NCBI RefSeq assembly: GCF_041677825.1
Contig: NZ_JBAYPG010000028.1
Span: 1-48,073, forward strand
DNA: 48,073 nucleotides
DNA from: Castellaniella sp041677825
Lineage (GTDB): Bacteria; Pseudomonadota; Gammaproteobacteria; Burkholderiales; Burkholderiaceae_B
Direction of reading: 5' to 3'
Of the stretch, positions 16,379-24,594 are shown piece after piece. A model generated the notes under the pieces. The model was not told where the DNA came from. It saw only the letters and a program-made list of their open reading frames with translations, and made no database searches. Each line of letters starts with the position of its first letter. Positions within the stretch are counted from its first letter, which is position 1. A program made the position numbers and the translations under genes.

Positions 16379-17731
16379 TCAGCTGTCTGCTGGTCTGGAC
16401 TTCATGGCATGCTTCAAAGCATCAATAGCGGATGCCCAAGCATCAGCAGTCTGACTGACTTCACTTTCCCCAAGCGCAGTGCTGACATAATATTTAGTGT
16501 CACCCTTGAACAACCCACGCTCCCGTAGCAACCTATTGAACGTTTTGGTCAACCAGGCGTCACCACTAATTGTATCGCGGTAATTCTGTATTTCACCACG
16601 ATGAAAAATCACATCGAACAACGGTTCGGCGCCAAGTACCTGCGCCGGAAGATCCGCGCGACGCAGCATTTCACCCAGCGTATCCATTAGCCTTCTGCCT
16701 GTAGCAAAAAAATTCTTATAGACATCAGGTTGATTGAGAACATTCAGTGTGGCCAGGCCGGCAGCAGCGGCAACCGGATTGCCACTGAGGGTCCCTAGCT
16801 GTACCAGGAACTGGTCATCACCTACTTTTGAGCGATCAAACAGGTCCATGATGTCTGCACGCCCTGCTATCGCTGCCAGTGGAAACCCCCCACCACACGC
16901 CTTCCCTAAAGTACACAGGTCAGGGGTGACATCAAAATACTCCTGAGCACCACCGTATGAAAACCTGAATCCAGTCACCACCTCATCAAAAATCAACACC
17001 ACGCCTGTCTCCGCTGTGATTTCACGCAACGTCTCCAGAAATCCTGCCTGAGGTGCTATCAGGCGCTGGAATGGCTCAACGATTACCGCGGCAAGCTCCT
17101 CATGGTTCGCGCGAATGAAACTACGCATGAGTTCGACATCATTGAATGGCAAGACAGCAATGTCGGCCTGGATGCTGTCCGGAATGCCTGGAGAATCCGG
17201 AATGGGTTCAGGAAACGGCACGTCATGTGTGGGCATGAGGCTCATGAGGCTGTAGTCACTCATGCCATGATATCCACCCTCAAATTTAAGAATTTTGTCC
17301 TTTTTTCTATAGGCACGCGCCAGTCGCATAGCATAAAAATCAGCCTCTGTGCCGGAACATACAAACCTCACCTTTTCTGCGCAGGGTACTGCGTCAACGA
17401 TTGCTGCGGCCAACCGAATTCCCTGCGGATTATTAGCGAAAAAAGTTGTTCCTCTTGTCAGTTGATCGGAAATTGCGGCAGTCACTTCTGGATGACAGTG
17501 TCCGACAAGCATTGGCCCCGAACCGAGCAAATAGTCGATATATTCATTGCCACTTTCATCCCAGACTCTTGCTCCAGCCCCGCGGGAAATTATTACTGGT
17601 TCAGGGATGTTTCCAAAGGTGCCGGCCGGTAGACATCGATCGGCCAGCGCTGCCAGATCGAGCTCGGACTGAGTACGTGCATTTGCAGTCCGGCGCCCCG
17701 GACTTGTCATATCACCTGCATAAGCTGTCAT
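16379..17731 (-). CDS. class III PLP aminotransferase, glutamate-1-semialdehyde aminomutase-like
   Basis: This 450-residue fold-type I enzyme has the PLP site CSGTEA (125-130), FEGGYHG (150-156), IVEP (217-220), FDEVVTGFR (248-256, PLP-binding D249) and catalytic K277 in TLGKACGGGFP. Overall it resembles the HemL-like branch. Its N-terminus, charged C-terminus and catabolic neighbours argue against a haem-synthesis role; the HemL branch also includes beta-phenylalanine and other beta-amino acid transaminases. The ATG at 17731 follows GGAGGACTCAG. It is 84 bases after dctM and precedes the (R)-transaminase-like gene. It probably acts on the imported substrate or a product of it; which transaminase works first cannot be decided. 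Confidence 0.88.
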   Translation of the reverse strand: MTAYAGDMTSPGRRTANARTQSELDLAALADRCLPAGTFGNIPEPVIISRGAGARVWDESGNEYIDYLLGSGPMLVGHCHPEVTAAISDQLTRGTTFFANNPQGIRLAAAIVDAVPCAEKVRFVCSGTEADFYAMRLARAYRKKDKILKFEGGYHGMSDYSLMSLMPTHDVPFPEPIPDSPGIPDSIQADIAVLPFNDVELMRSFIRANHEELAAVIVEPFQRLIAPQAGFLETLREITAETGVVLIFDEVVTGFRFSYGGAQEYFDVTPDLCTLGKACGGGFPLAAIAGRADIMDLFDRSKVGDDQFLVQLGTLSGNPVAAAAGLATLNVLNQPDVYKNFFATGRRLMDTLGEMLRRADLPAQVLGAEPLFDVIFHRGEIQNYRDTISGDAWLTKTFNRLLRERGLFKGDTKYYVSTALGESEVSQTADAWASAIDALKHAMKSRPADS

Positions 17732-17815
17732 TTCTGAGTCCTCCAGTTAGTATATCAAAGCAGTTCAATATAATCCCTCTGGCTACAATAGCCAAAGGTT
17801 CCACAGCAAGAATTA

Positions 17816-19117
17816 TCAAAATCCCAGCATCCTGGGCAAGAACAATGAAAAATCAGTCCAAAAAGTAACCAGCAAGAGAACCGGGATATTGACGAAAAAA
17901 ATAAACTTCAGAATATATCCTATATATTTTTGCATAGGTACGTTGCCCGCCACCGCACTCGACATATACAGCAGCGGCGCCACTGGTGGTGTTATATTCC
18001 CCAAACCGAGATTCACACCAACAATGGCAGCGAACTGGAGCGGATCAACTCCAATATCCTGAGCAATCGGATATAATACTGAAGCCGCCACGATCGAGCC
18101 GGAAATATCATCCATGATCATCCCGATGACCAAGAGAATAAGATTGATCAGCAGCAGCGCCTGCCACTGTTCAAAATTGCTGGACACCATCTCTGCCAGT
18201 ATAAAGGGTGTGCCTTCATAGACTAAAACAGTACTCAGGAGTATCAAGGCACTCACCATGATGACCAGTGAGCCCAATAGATTACCCGATGCTATGGTGG
18301 CATCAAAGAACTCCTTGAACGTCATGTTTCTATATACGAACAATGCCAATATTATTACGTATATCGTTCCCATCCCGGCCGCTTCTGTCGGGCTGGCAAC
18401 GCCACCATAGATTCCTCCAAGCACGACAACAGGGAGAAGTAGAACTAAGGATGCACTCCTCGCCTTTTTCCTGAAATCCGCAATAAATACCGTCTTGCTG
18501 GTGTGCTCAACGGTTTTCACGGAAAAATTGCGCACGAAATATTGATTAAGTGCAATGTAACCAACAGCCATCACCAGACCAGGGACAAGTGTTGTCAAAA
18601 ATGCAGCCCCTACCGAAATCTGCATCGTCAGCGCCAGAATCAGGAGAGGAATACTCGGAGGGATGAGCAAGGTCAAAATTGAGGAGCAGGCAACCAGCGA
18701 TACCAAATATTCCCGTGGATAGCCAGATGCCTCGGCTCTCGGCATCAATACGGTACCTATACTTGCTATTGCCGCACTGCCTGCGCCAGAGATGGCGCCA
18801 AACAAGGCACAAGCAAGCACAATGACCGCGCCAAGGCCTCCCTTGAATCGCCCGATAAAGAGCTCTATGAAATTTACAAGCCGTTCCCCCTGACCGCTTT
18901 TCTCTGCAAGAATGCCCATGTAAATGAATAACGGCAAGGCAAACAGGGCTGGGCTGTTTATTCTAGATACCATGGTCGAGAAAATAGTCTCGATATCTAT
19001 ACCCAAAGCATAAGCAATCCCAAATGATCCCAAACCAAATGCCGCTGCGATTGAAACGCCTCCAAGCACCACCACAACCGAAATGGTGAGCCAGAGCACG
19101 ACGGGAACCGATATCAT
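17816..19117 (-). CDS. dctM: TRAP transporter large membrane subunit (DctM)
   Basis: This 433-residue large permease of a TRAP transporter has about 12 hydrophobic helices throughout. Typical DctM stretches include ALPLFIYMGILAEKSGQGER, GAISGAGSAAIASIGTVLMP, IPPSIPLLILA and GVNLGLGNITPPVAPLLYMS. TRAP systems import organic acids, amino acids or related compounds using the sodium gradient and a periplasmic binding protein. It starts 12 bases after dctQ. DNA here is strongly AT-rich compared with the flanking core genes, which suggests acquisition from elsewhere. Confidence 0.95.
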   Translation of the reverse strand: MISVPVVLWLTISVVVVLGGVSIAAAFGLGSFGIAYALGIDIETIFSTMVSRINSPALFALPLFIYMGILAEKSGQGERLVNFIELFIGRFKGGLGAVIVLACALFGAISGAGSAAIASIGTVLMPRAEASGYPREYLVSLVACSSILTLLIPPSIPLLILALTMQISVGAAFLTTLVPGLVMAVGYIALNQYFVRNFSVKTVEHTSKTVFIADFRKKARSASLVLLLPVVVLGGIYGGVASPTEAAGMGTIYVIILALFVYRNMTFKEFFDATIASGNLLGSLVIMVSALILLSTVLVYEGTPFILAEMVSSNFEQWQALLLINLILLVIGMIMDDISGSIVAASVLYPIAQDIGVDPLQFAAIVGVNLGLGNITPPVAPLLYMSSAVAGNVPMQKYIGYILKFIFFVNIPVLLLVTFWTDFSLFLPRMLGF

Positions 19118-19129
19118 ATGACGTCTCGC

Positions 19130-19588
19130 TTACCTGAAATGGTTGTTCTTGCGCTCGGCACGCATCAGAATGAACACGATATTAAGACCAAATCCAATCA
19201 CCAATGCAAACAGCGACAGTGCAACAGGAATATCGAAATACAATGTCCTGTAATTCAATGAAAGTGCTGTCATGAATATCCCAACGCTTGCAGTCAAGGC
19301 AATCATGGAAAACAGCAGTAGCCCAATGGAGGACAATATTCCTAAAAATTGTCTTATTGCAGCATTGGCGATCAGCTCATCCAGACCGCCTTTTATATGT
19401 GAATTGGTCAGCGTGGTATGCGCCATCCCCAGGAAATAGGACCAGATCGCAGCAATGCCGATGATTTCATCGTATCCAGAAATACTCACGCCAATATTCC
19501 TGAAAACAACCTGAAGGAAAGTCAGACCCACGACGATCAGAATGTAAAAGAATAGAAGCACCTGAATGATTTTTTCGATGTATCTCAT
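19130..19588 (-). CDS. dctQ: TRAP transporter small membrane subunit (DctQ)
   Basis: This is a 152-residue protein with four predicted helices (~9-29, 47-65, ~86-108 and ~120-142), the usual size and topology for DctQ. Family features are the first-helix segment VVGLTFLQVVFRNIG and the motif around EIIGIAAIWSYFLGMAHTTL. It forms the membrane complex with DctM. The ATG at 19588 follows AGAGC. It is separated from dctP by a perfect hairpin and from dctM by only 12 bases. Confidence 0.9.
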   Translation of the reverse strand: MRYIEKIIQVLLFFYILIVVGLTFLQVVFRNIGVSISGYDEIIGIAAIWSYFLGMAHTTLTNSHIKGGLDELIANAAIRQFLGILSSIGLLLFSMIALTASVGIFMTALSLNYRTLYFDIPVALSLFALVIGFGLNIVFILMRAERKNNHFR

Positions 19589-19606
19589 GGCAGCTCTTGT
19601 CTTTTG

Positions 19607-19637
19607 GAAAACGGGCCACTAAAAGCGGCCCGTTTTC
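19607..19637 (-). terminator. perfect 11-bp stem-loop between dctP and dctQ
   Basis: GAAAACGGGCC (19607-19617) and GGCCCGTTTTC (19627-19637) pair perfectly around a 9-base loop, directly after the dctP stop. The stem has an A-rich 5' arm and T-rich 3' arm. It can act as a leaky intrinsic terminator or as a 3'-end stabiliser, giving more binding protein than permease. Confidence 0.6.
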
Positions 19638-19642
19638 ATTGA

Positions 19643-20659
19643 TCAATCAGCAACGATTCTTTCAATCTTGTCCATGATCTCATCCCCTATCGTCTCACGT
19701 AGAACAGGCCATTCGCTCTCCTGCGTTATCTTTTTCACTTCTTCATACTGCTCCGCGCTCAGCCGAATAACCTTTACATTCTTGTCTTCGAGTTCCTTGA
19801 GGAATTTCTCTTCGCGAGCCTCGGCACCCTCCCATGCCAGCGTGGTTGCTTCATGCCCAGCTTCTATGAGAGCCTCTTTGTTTTCAACCGACAAACCATC
19901 AAACCATTTTTTGTTGACCGCAACTCCTATTATTCCTTCAAAATAATCCCGGCTATACAAATAGGAACCGATGATATCCGCAAACTCTTGAGCTGCTTCT
20001 TGCGCAGGGCACGCACCCTTCGCATCTATGGCCCCTGTCTGCAACGCCGTAAAGGTTTCAGAATAAGGCATGGGTACTGCACTGAACCCCAGACTTTCAA
20101 ACCTGGCAATCATGCCCTTGTAGGGGGCCACCCTGACCTTGTATTTGGTATCTGATGGAAGAGTTTCTGGAGCCTCTTTCCTGAAACAAATTCCCCCAAA
20201 CCCGGTAGGAGCCCACGCAAGCATCTTGTAGCCAGCCTCGTCCCCTATATCATTCATGACCTCTAGAAATGTTCCGTCTGGGCCATACAGCTTGTATGCT
20301 TGGTCGTAGTCACTCGCTACCCCTCCCATAAAGCCAATGGCGAGGCGCTTGTCGATCTCTGACGACATGACCACCACATCGAGCTTTCGCTGTCCGTTTG
20401 CAACTTGTTTGCTGATCTGATAAACGTCACCGAACGGGCTACCCACACGAACCTGAACGACAATATCTCCATTCGTCTTTTCCTTTGCAGACTCGGCAAA
20501 TTTTTGCGTCATGTGAGTCAATACGTGGTCTTTGCCAAATATCGTACCAACAGGAAATGTTTCGGCATACGCTGGCACCGCATATTGAAACGCTCCTATT
20601 CCAGCGCACAGCGCAACCATCTTCCATTTGGAAAAATGACGATTTGAACTGATGGTCAT
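19643..20659 (-). CDS. dctP: TRAP transporter periplasmic binding protein (DctP)
   Basis: This 338-residue DctP-type solute receptor has a signal peptide (MVALCAGIGAFQYAVPAYA, cut before ETFPVG). Family landmarks include HVLTHMTQKFAESAKEKTNG, the ligand-arginine region KYKVRVAPYKGMIARFESLG, MPYSETFTALQTGAIDAKGA and the late WFDGLSVENKEALIEAG. The conserved arginine of TRAP receptors normally pairs with a substrate carboxylate, so the ligand is probably a carboxylic or amino acid. The ATG follows GGAGACATC. A 286-base gap upstream may contain its promoter. The CACP at ~216 (KGACPAQEAAQ) is unusual in a periplasmic loop. Confidence 0.93.
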   Translation of the reverse strand: MTISSNRHFSKWKMVALCAGIGAFQYAVPAYAETFPVGTIFGKDHVLTHMTQKFAESAKEKTNGDIVVQVRVGSPFGDVYQISKQVANGQRKLDVVVMSSEIDKRLAIGFMGGVASDYDQAYKLYGPDGTFLEVMNDIGDEAGYKMLAWAPTGFGGICFRKEAPETLPSDTKYKVRVAPYKGMIARFESLGFSAVPMPYSETFTALQTGAIDAKGACPAQEAAQEFADIIGSYLYSRDYFEGIIGVAVNKKWFDGLSVENKEALIEAGHEATTLAWEGAEAREEKFLKELEDKNVKVIRLSAEQYEEVKKITQESEWPVLRETIGDEIMDKIERIVAD

Positions 20660-20945
20660 GGTGATGTCTCCATTGAATTAATAATAATTACTGCTACTGC
20701 TACAGGATCATCTCCAGTCAAACGAAACGATCTACTGTTCTTCAACTGGGTTGCTTCTGCCGGCCAGCCTATATCATACCTCTGGATATTTATATGTCAA
20801 ATTGAATACAGATACCCTCAACATCTGAAAAATATTTCAATTCAACACTGGGATCCGGAAAATCTAAATGTAATGAATTGCCCCATGAAACAAATCGCAT
20901 CAAATCACAGGACCAGGTTACCGAAAAACAAAATCTTAAGATTCA
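20660..20945. other. AT-rich gap between the CoA/aldehyde module and the TRAP module
   Basis: No gene is seen in these 286 bases. On the minus strand a TTGACT about 80 bases upstream of dctP could be a -35 element, but no convincing -10 follows at normal spacing. Base composition changes sharply here: dctP and onward are AT-rich, while the aldehyde dehydrogenase is GC-rich. It is the likely junction of two differently derived modules and the most probable place for a TRAP-module promoter. Confidence 0.4.
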
Positions 20946-22442
20946 TCAATCACGGCTGATCAGCACTGTTTTCTTTTGCGTAAAATGATCAAGCATCGCT
21001 TCCATTGAAGCTTCCTTGCCCAGGCCAGACTGTTTGATCCCTCCATATGACAGCCCTGGCTGGGTCACAATGTTCTGGTTGACCTGCACGAACCCAGCCT
21101 GCAGCCTCTGCGTGGCATCCAGCGCCCTGGTCAGATCCTTTGTCCAGATGGTGGCGGCCAGGCCATAATCCGAATCATTGGCCATGGCAATCGCCTCTTC
21201 GTAGTCATCGAACGGGATAACGCATGTGACCGGGCCAAAGATCTCTTCGCGCGCCAGACGATGATCGTTGCTGACGCCTACAAAGACTGTGGGCTGCACA
21301 TACAGGCCATCCCGCAACTCGGGATTTTGCGGCATGTTCGATAATTGCAGGGTCTGCACATTGGGAATGTTTCGGCCCAGTGCGATGTACGAACGTACTC
21401 GTTCAAGCTGTGCTGTCGAAATAATTGTGCCGATGTCGGTGTTCTCGTCCAGCGGATCGCCCATGATCATGGCATTGACTTTGTCACTCATGCGCTCGAC
21501 AAACGCCTCGCGCAATGAACGATGCACCAGCATGCGCGAAGCCGCAGTACAACTCTGGCCCTGCCGGGTAAAGCGCATGCCCGCCACCGCGCCCGCCACC
21601 GCGCGCTCGAGATCGGCATCTTCCATCACGATCATCGGGCTCTTGCCGCCCAGTTCGAGCGTGGTGGGTATCAGACGCTCGGCGGCCGCATGCGCGATGA
21701 TCTTCCCCGTCTCGACCGAGCCGGTAAAGGTGACCTTGGCAACCCGGGGATCGGCCACCAGCGGCCCGCCGCAGCCGGGCCCAAAACCGGACAGGATATT
21801 CACCACACCGGGAGGCAGCGAGCGGTTGAGCAACTCGACCACGAACAGAGTGGAGAGCGGCGCTTCTTCGGCAGACTTGACGACTACGGTATTGCCCGCC
21901 ACCAGAGCCGGCGCAATCTTGAAGGCCATCAGCATCAAAGGTGCATTCCACGGCAGGATCGCGGCGACGACGCCGATGGGCTCACGCTGCGTGAACACCA
22001 GCATGTTCGGAGCAAAGGGAATGGTTTCTCCCTTGAGCTCGCTGCCCAGGCCGCCATAGAATTCGAAGCAGTCAGCCAGCACATTGGCTTCAACCCGGCT
22101 CTCGGTACGGATTGCCTTACCGGTTTCCAGTGCCAAAAGGGTAGCGATGGCCTCGCTGTGACTGGTCAGGCTGGCCGCCGCTTTCTGCAGGATCTTGCCC
22201 CGGGCGCGCGGGCTCAGTGCGACCCATTCTTTCTGGGCTGCCACCGCTGCGCCCACGGCGGCCGCAACATCCTGCGCATCACCGTCGGCCGCGCAGCCAA
22301 TGGGCCGGCGGGTCGCCGGGCTGGCCACGGGAAATGTCCGACCGCCCAAAGGAACCTGCAGTTGACCCGCATACAGGTGCTGGCCCGACAGCCGGCGCGC
22401 ATGCTCCAAGACCGCATCCAGTACCAACCCTGACTGACTCAT
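20946..22442 (-). CDS. NAD(P)-dependent aldehyde dehydrogenase
   Basis: This 498-residue ALDH-superfamily enzyme oxidises an aldehyde to a carboxylic acid. Catalytic C298 is in QGQSCTAASR, the general base E263 in LELGGKSP, the oxyanion residue N166 in LPWNAPL, and the cofactor loop is FTGSVETGK (239-247). Length and motifs fit a non-acylating ALDH; no methylmalonate-semialdehyde (CoA-acylating) signature was noticed. The ATG at 22442 follows an excellent GGAGGT; a longer in-frame start would overlap the crotonase end. It is third in the operon after the CoA-transferase and crotonase. It may oxidise the aldehyde made by a transaminase, but its substrate is unknown. Confidence 0.93.
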   Translation of the reverse strand: MSQSGLVLDAVLEHARRLSGQHLYAGQLQVPLGGRTFPVASPATRRPIGCAADGDAQDVAAAVGAAVAAQKEWVALSPRARGKILQKAAASLTSHSEAIATLLALETGKAIRTESRVEANVLADCFEFYGGLGSELKGETIPFAPNMLVFTQREPIGVVAAILPWNAPLMLMAFKIAPALVAGNTVVVKSAEEAPLSTLFVVELLNRSLPPGVVNILSGFGPGCGGPLVADPRVAKVTFTGSVETGKIIAHAAAERLIPTTLELGGKSPMIVMEDADLERAVAGAVAGMRFTRQGQSCTAASRMLVHRSLREAFVERMSDKVNAMIMGDPLDENTDIGTIISTAQLERVRSYIALGRNIPNVQTLQLSNMPQNPELRDGLYVQPTVFVGVSNDHRLAREEIFGPVTCVIPFDDYEEAIAMANDSDYGLAATIWTKDLTRALDATQRLQAGFVQVNQNIVTQPGLSYGGIKQSGLGKEASMEAMLDHFTQKKTVLISRD

Positions 22443-22462
22443 GATCCTACCTCCTTCGATCC

Positions 22463-23251
22463 TTACTTCCCGCAAAACTGCGGCGCCCGCTTCTCCTTCC
22501 ACGCCTGCGCGCCTTCACGCATGTCTTCCGAGGCCTCGGAATGCAGCACGGCGCGTGCATTATCGGCCTCGTCAAACGTGCCAGCGATGAGGCGATTGAG
22601 ATCCTGCTTGATGCCCAGCAAGGCCAGGGGCGCCATGCCCGCCAACAACTGGCTCAGGGCATCGACTCGCGCGTGCAGCTCGTCCGGTGCAACCAGTTCG
22701 GTGAGAAAGCCAATGCGCAGCATCTCGTCGGCCTCGATCCGCTCGGCCGTCAGGAACAGGCGCTTGGCCGCATTGACCCCCAGGCGGGACAGATAACGAC
22801 GCATGCCGCCTGGATAGAAGTGCAAGCCCAGGCGCGCGGCCGGCATGAACATGTTGGCCTGGGGCGTACCGATGCGAAAATCACAGGCCAGGCAAAGATC
22901 GGTGCCGCCGCCATACGCCCCGCCCTGCACGGCTGCGATTGTCACTGCGCGAGCGTTTTCCAGGAGATCCACGGTTTCGCCAAAATGCAGGGAACTGGGC
23001 GCCGAGTCGCTCGCCAGGGACGAGATGTCGTAGCCGCTGCAGAAATACTTGCCATCCGATACCAAACGCAGCACCAGGACGTCTTCTGCCTGATTCACGG
23101 CTTCGATATGCGTACGCAGTACGGCCAGATCCGCTGGGCTGAGCCGGTTGCTGAACGCAGGCTTGCGCAACGAGATCGTGGCAATACGCCCCTCGATCAC
23201 CAACAGCGGCTGGGTGGGCTCGTCTGGGGTGGCGGTAGATACGCTCGGCAT
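22463..23251 (-). CDS. crotonase-fold (enoyl-CoA hydratase/isomerase family) protein lacking the usual glutamates
   Basis: This 262-residue crotonase has the oxyanion-hole region SGYDISSLA (~72) and GGAYGGGTDLCLACDFRIG (~110-128), then ANMFMPAARLGLHFYPGGMR. In true hydratases, glutamates occur in GGGCEL and in PEITLG. Here the positions read GGGTDL (Asp) and PAARLG (Ala), so ordinary hydration is doubtful. Another crotonase reaction (isomerisation, hydrolysis, decarboxylation or C-C cleavage of a CoA ester) is likely. The start overlaps the CoA-transferase stop by one base (TGATG), showing coupling. The CoA ester is presumably made by that enzyme. Confidence 0.88.
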   Translation of the reverse strand: MPSVSTATPDEPTQPLLVIEGRIATISLRKPAFSNRLSPADLAVLRTHIEAVNQAEDVLVLRLVSDGKYFCSGYDISSLASDSAPSSLHFGETVDLLENARAVTIAAVQGGAYGGGTDLCLACDFRIGTPQANMFMPAARLGLHFYPGGMRRYLSRLGVNAAKRLFLTAERIEADEMLRIGFLTELVAPDELHARVDALSQLLAGMAPLALLGIKQDLNRLIAGTFDEADNARAVLHSEASEDMREGAQAWKEKRAPQFCGK

Positions 23252-24489
23252 CAGGTGTGCTCCGATGAATCATTTGCCGCCTCGGCGTACCCGAACTGCT
23301 TCACCACATCGGTGCGCAGCAGGGCGTCGATCTCATTGGCCACCAAGCCGAATTGCAGCAGTACCTCACGCGTGTGCTCACCCAGAATCGGCGGCGGCCT
23401 GCGTATCGAGCGGCGCTGCGGATCATTGGAACTGCGGATTGGCAGCCCGACCTGCTCGAGTTCGCCGAGCAGCGGGTGAACGATGCTTTCAACCAGCCCG
23501 GCGGCCTTGACCTGCTCGTCGTTGAACACGTCTTCGAGATTGTTGATGGGGCCAGCCGGAATCTGATGGTCGATGAACAGGCGCGTCCAGTCCATGCGAC
23601 TGCGGGTACGCAGGCGCTCTTCGAGCAGGCGCTTGAGCTCATGGCGATTCTGCATGCGCTCTGCATTCGTCAGAAAACGGGGATCTGCTGTCAGGTGCTG
23701 CAGCTCGAGGAGATCGCACAGCTTGAGCCACATGGCCTGTGTGGCCGGCGCCAGATTGATGGGGCCATCGGCCGCTTCGAACGTACCGTATGGCGCGATC
23801 ACCGGATGCAGGTTTCCCGAAGGTTGCGGAATTTCACGCACGCTCAGGTAACGCTGCCCCTGCACGCTGAGCAGGCCCATGAGGCTGGCGAGCAGGGACG
23901 TGTCCACATGCTGGCCTCGACCCGTACGCTGGCGTTCGATCACCGCCGACAGGATTCCGATGACCAACCACATGCCGGAGGTCAGGTCTCCGATGGCCGT
24001 ACCCACCCGCATTGGGCCCGACTCTGGCGTGCCACTCAGGCTCATGAAACCGGAATAACCCTGGGCGATCTGATCGAAGCCGGCCCATTCGCACGCCGGC
24101 CCCGTGCGCCCGAACCCGGAGATCGAAGCCATGATCAGGCCCGGATGCTCTGCCGCCAGGGTGTCATACGACAGGCCCATGGATTCCATGGTGCCAACCT
24201 TGAAGTTTTCCACCACGACATCAACCTGTAGCGCCAGGCGCCGGATCAGCGCCAGCCCTTCAGGCGCCCGGAAGTTGATCTCGATCCCGCGCTTGTTGCG
24301 ATTGGCGCTGAGGTAATACACGCTGATATCGTGATCGAACGGCCCCCATTGGCGCACCATGTCGCCCCCCGGAGTGGGCTCGACCTTGATGACTTCGGCC
24401 CCCAGATCCCCCAGTATCATGGTGCTGAACGGCCCGGACAAAGCCCGGGTCAGATCCAGTACCCTGAGGCCCGACAGCTGCAGCGTCAT
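23251..24489 (-). CDS. class III CoA-transferase (CaiB/BaiF family)
   Basis: This 412-residue family III CoA-transferase moves CoA between carboxylic acids through an enzyme-bound acyl anhydride. The catalytic aspartate is D168 in VGTAIGDLTSG. Other landmarks are LRVLDLTRALSGPFSTMILG, LGAEVIKVEP (29-38), ENFKVGTMESMGL and the late QIPAGPINNLEDVFND. It is the first gene of the minus-strand operon, with a start 105 bases from a divergent LysR regulator and a palindromic operator between. It probably activates the pathway acid as its CoA ester. Substrate is not readable from sequence. Confidence 0.93.
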   Translation of the reverse strand: MTLQLSGLRVLDLTRALSGPFSTMILGDLGAEVIKVEPTPGGDMVRQWGPFDHDISVYYLSANRNKRGIEINFRAPEGLALIRRLALQVDVVVENFKVGTMESMGLSYDTLAAEHPGLIMASISGFGRTGPACEWAGFDQIAQGYSGFMSLSGTPESGPMRVGTAIGDLTSGMWLVIGILSAVIERQRTGRGQHVDTSLLASLMGLLSVQGQRYLSVREIPQPSGNLHPVIAPYGTFEAADGPINLAPATQAMWLKLCDLLELQHLTADPRFLTNAERMQNRHELKRLLEERLRTRSRMDWTRLFIDHQIPAGPINNLEDVFNDEQVKAAGLVESIVHPLLGELEQVGLPIRSSNDPQRRSIRRPPPILGEHTREVLLQFGLVANEIDALLRTDVVKQFGYAEAANDSSEHT

Positions 24490-24558
24490 TCCTGTCTCCT
24501 GATGTTTTGACCATGTTAGCCAAGCACAACCGGATGAACCAATATCGAATTATGATCC

Positions 24559-24581
24559 TGAAATAAGAAAATCTTATTTCA
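24559..24581. promoter_or_regulatory. LysR-type operator: perfect 10-bp inverted repeat with T-N11-A core
   Basis: TGAAATAAGA-AAA-TCTTATTTCA is a perfect inverted repeat in the 105-base divergent gap, 13 bases before the LysR-type start and about 70 bases from the CoA-transferase start. Its core TAAGAAAATCTTA fits the LysR T-N11-A box exactly. It is very likely the recognition site for the neighbouring regulator, allowing autoregulation and control of the catabolic operon. Confidence 0.75.
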
Positions 24582-24594
24582 CAGTGTACTCATC

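Noticed and set aside
16379..17731. True HemL (haem synthesis) assignment for the class III aminotransferase
   Set aside because: Catabolic neighbours, TRAP linkage and island location argue for a HemL-like catabolic transaminase; HemL proper is expected elsewhere in the genome.
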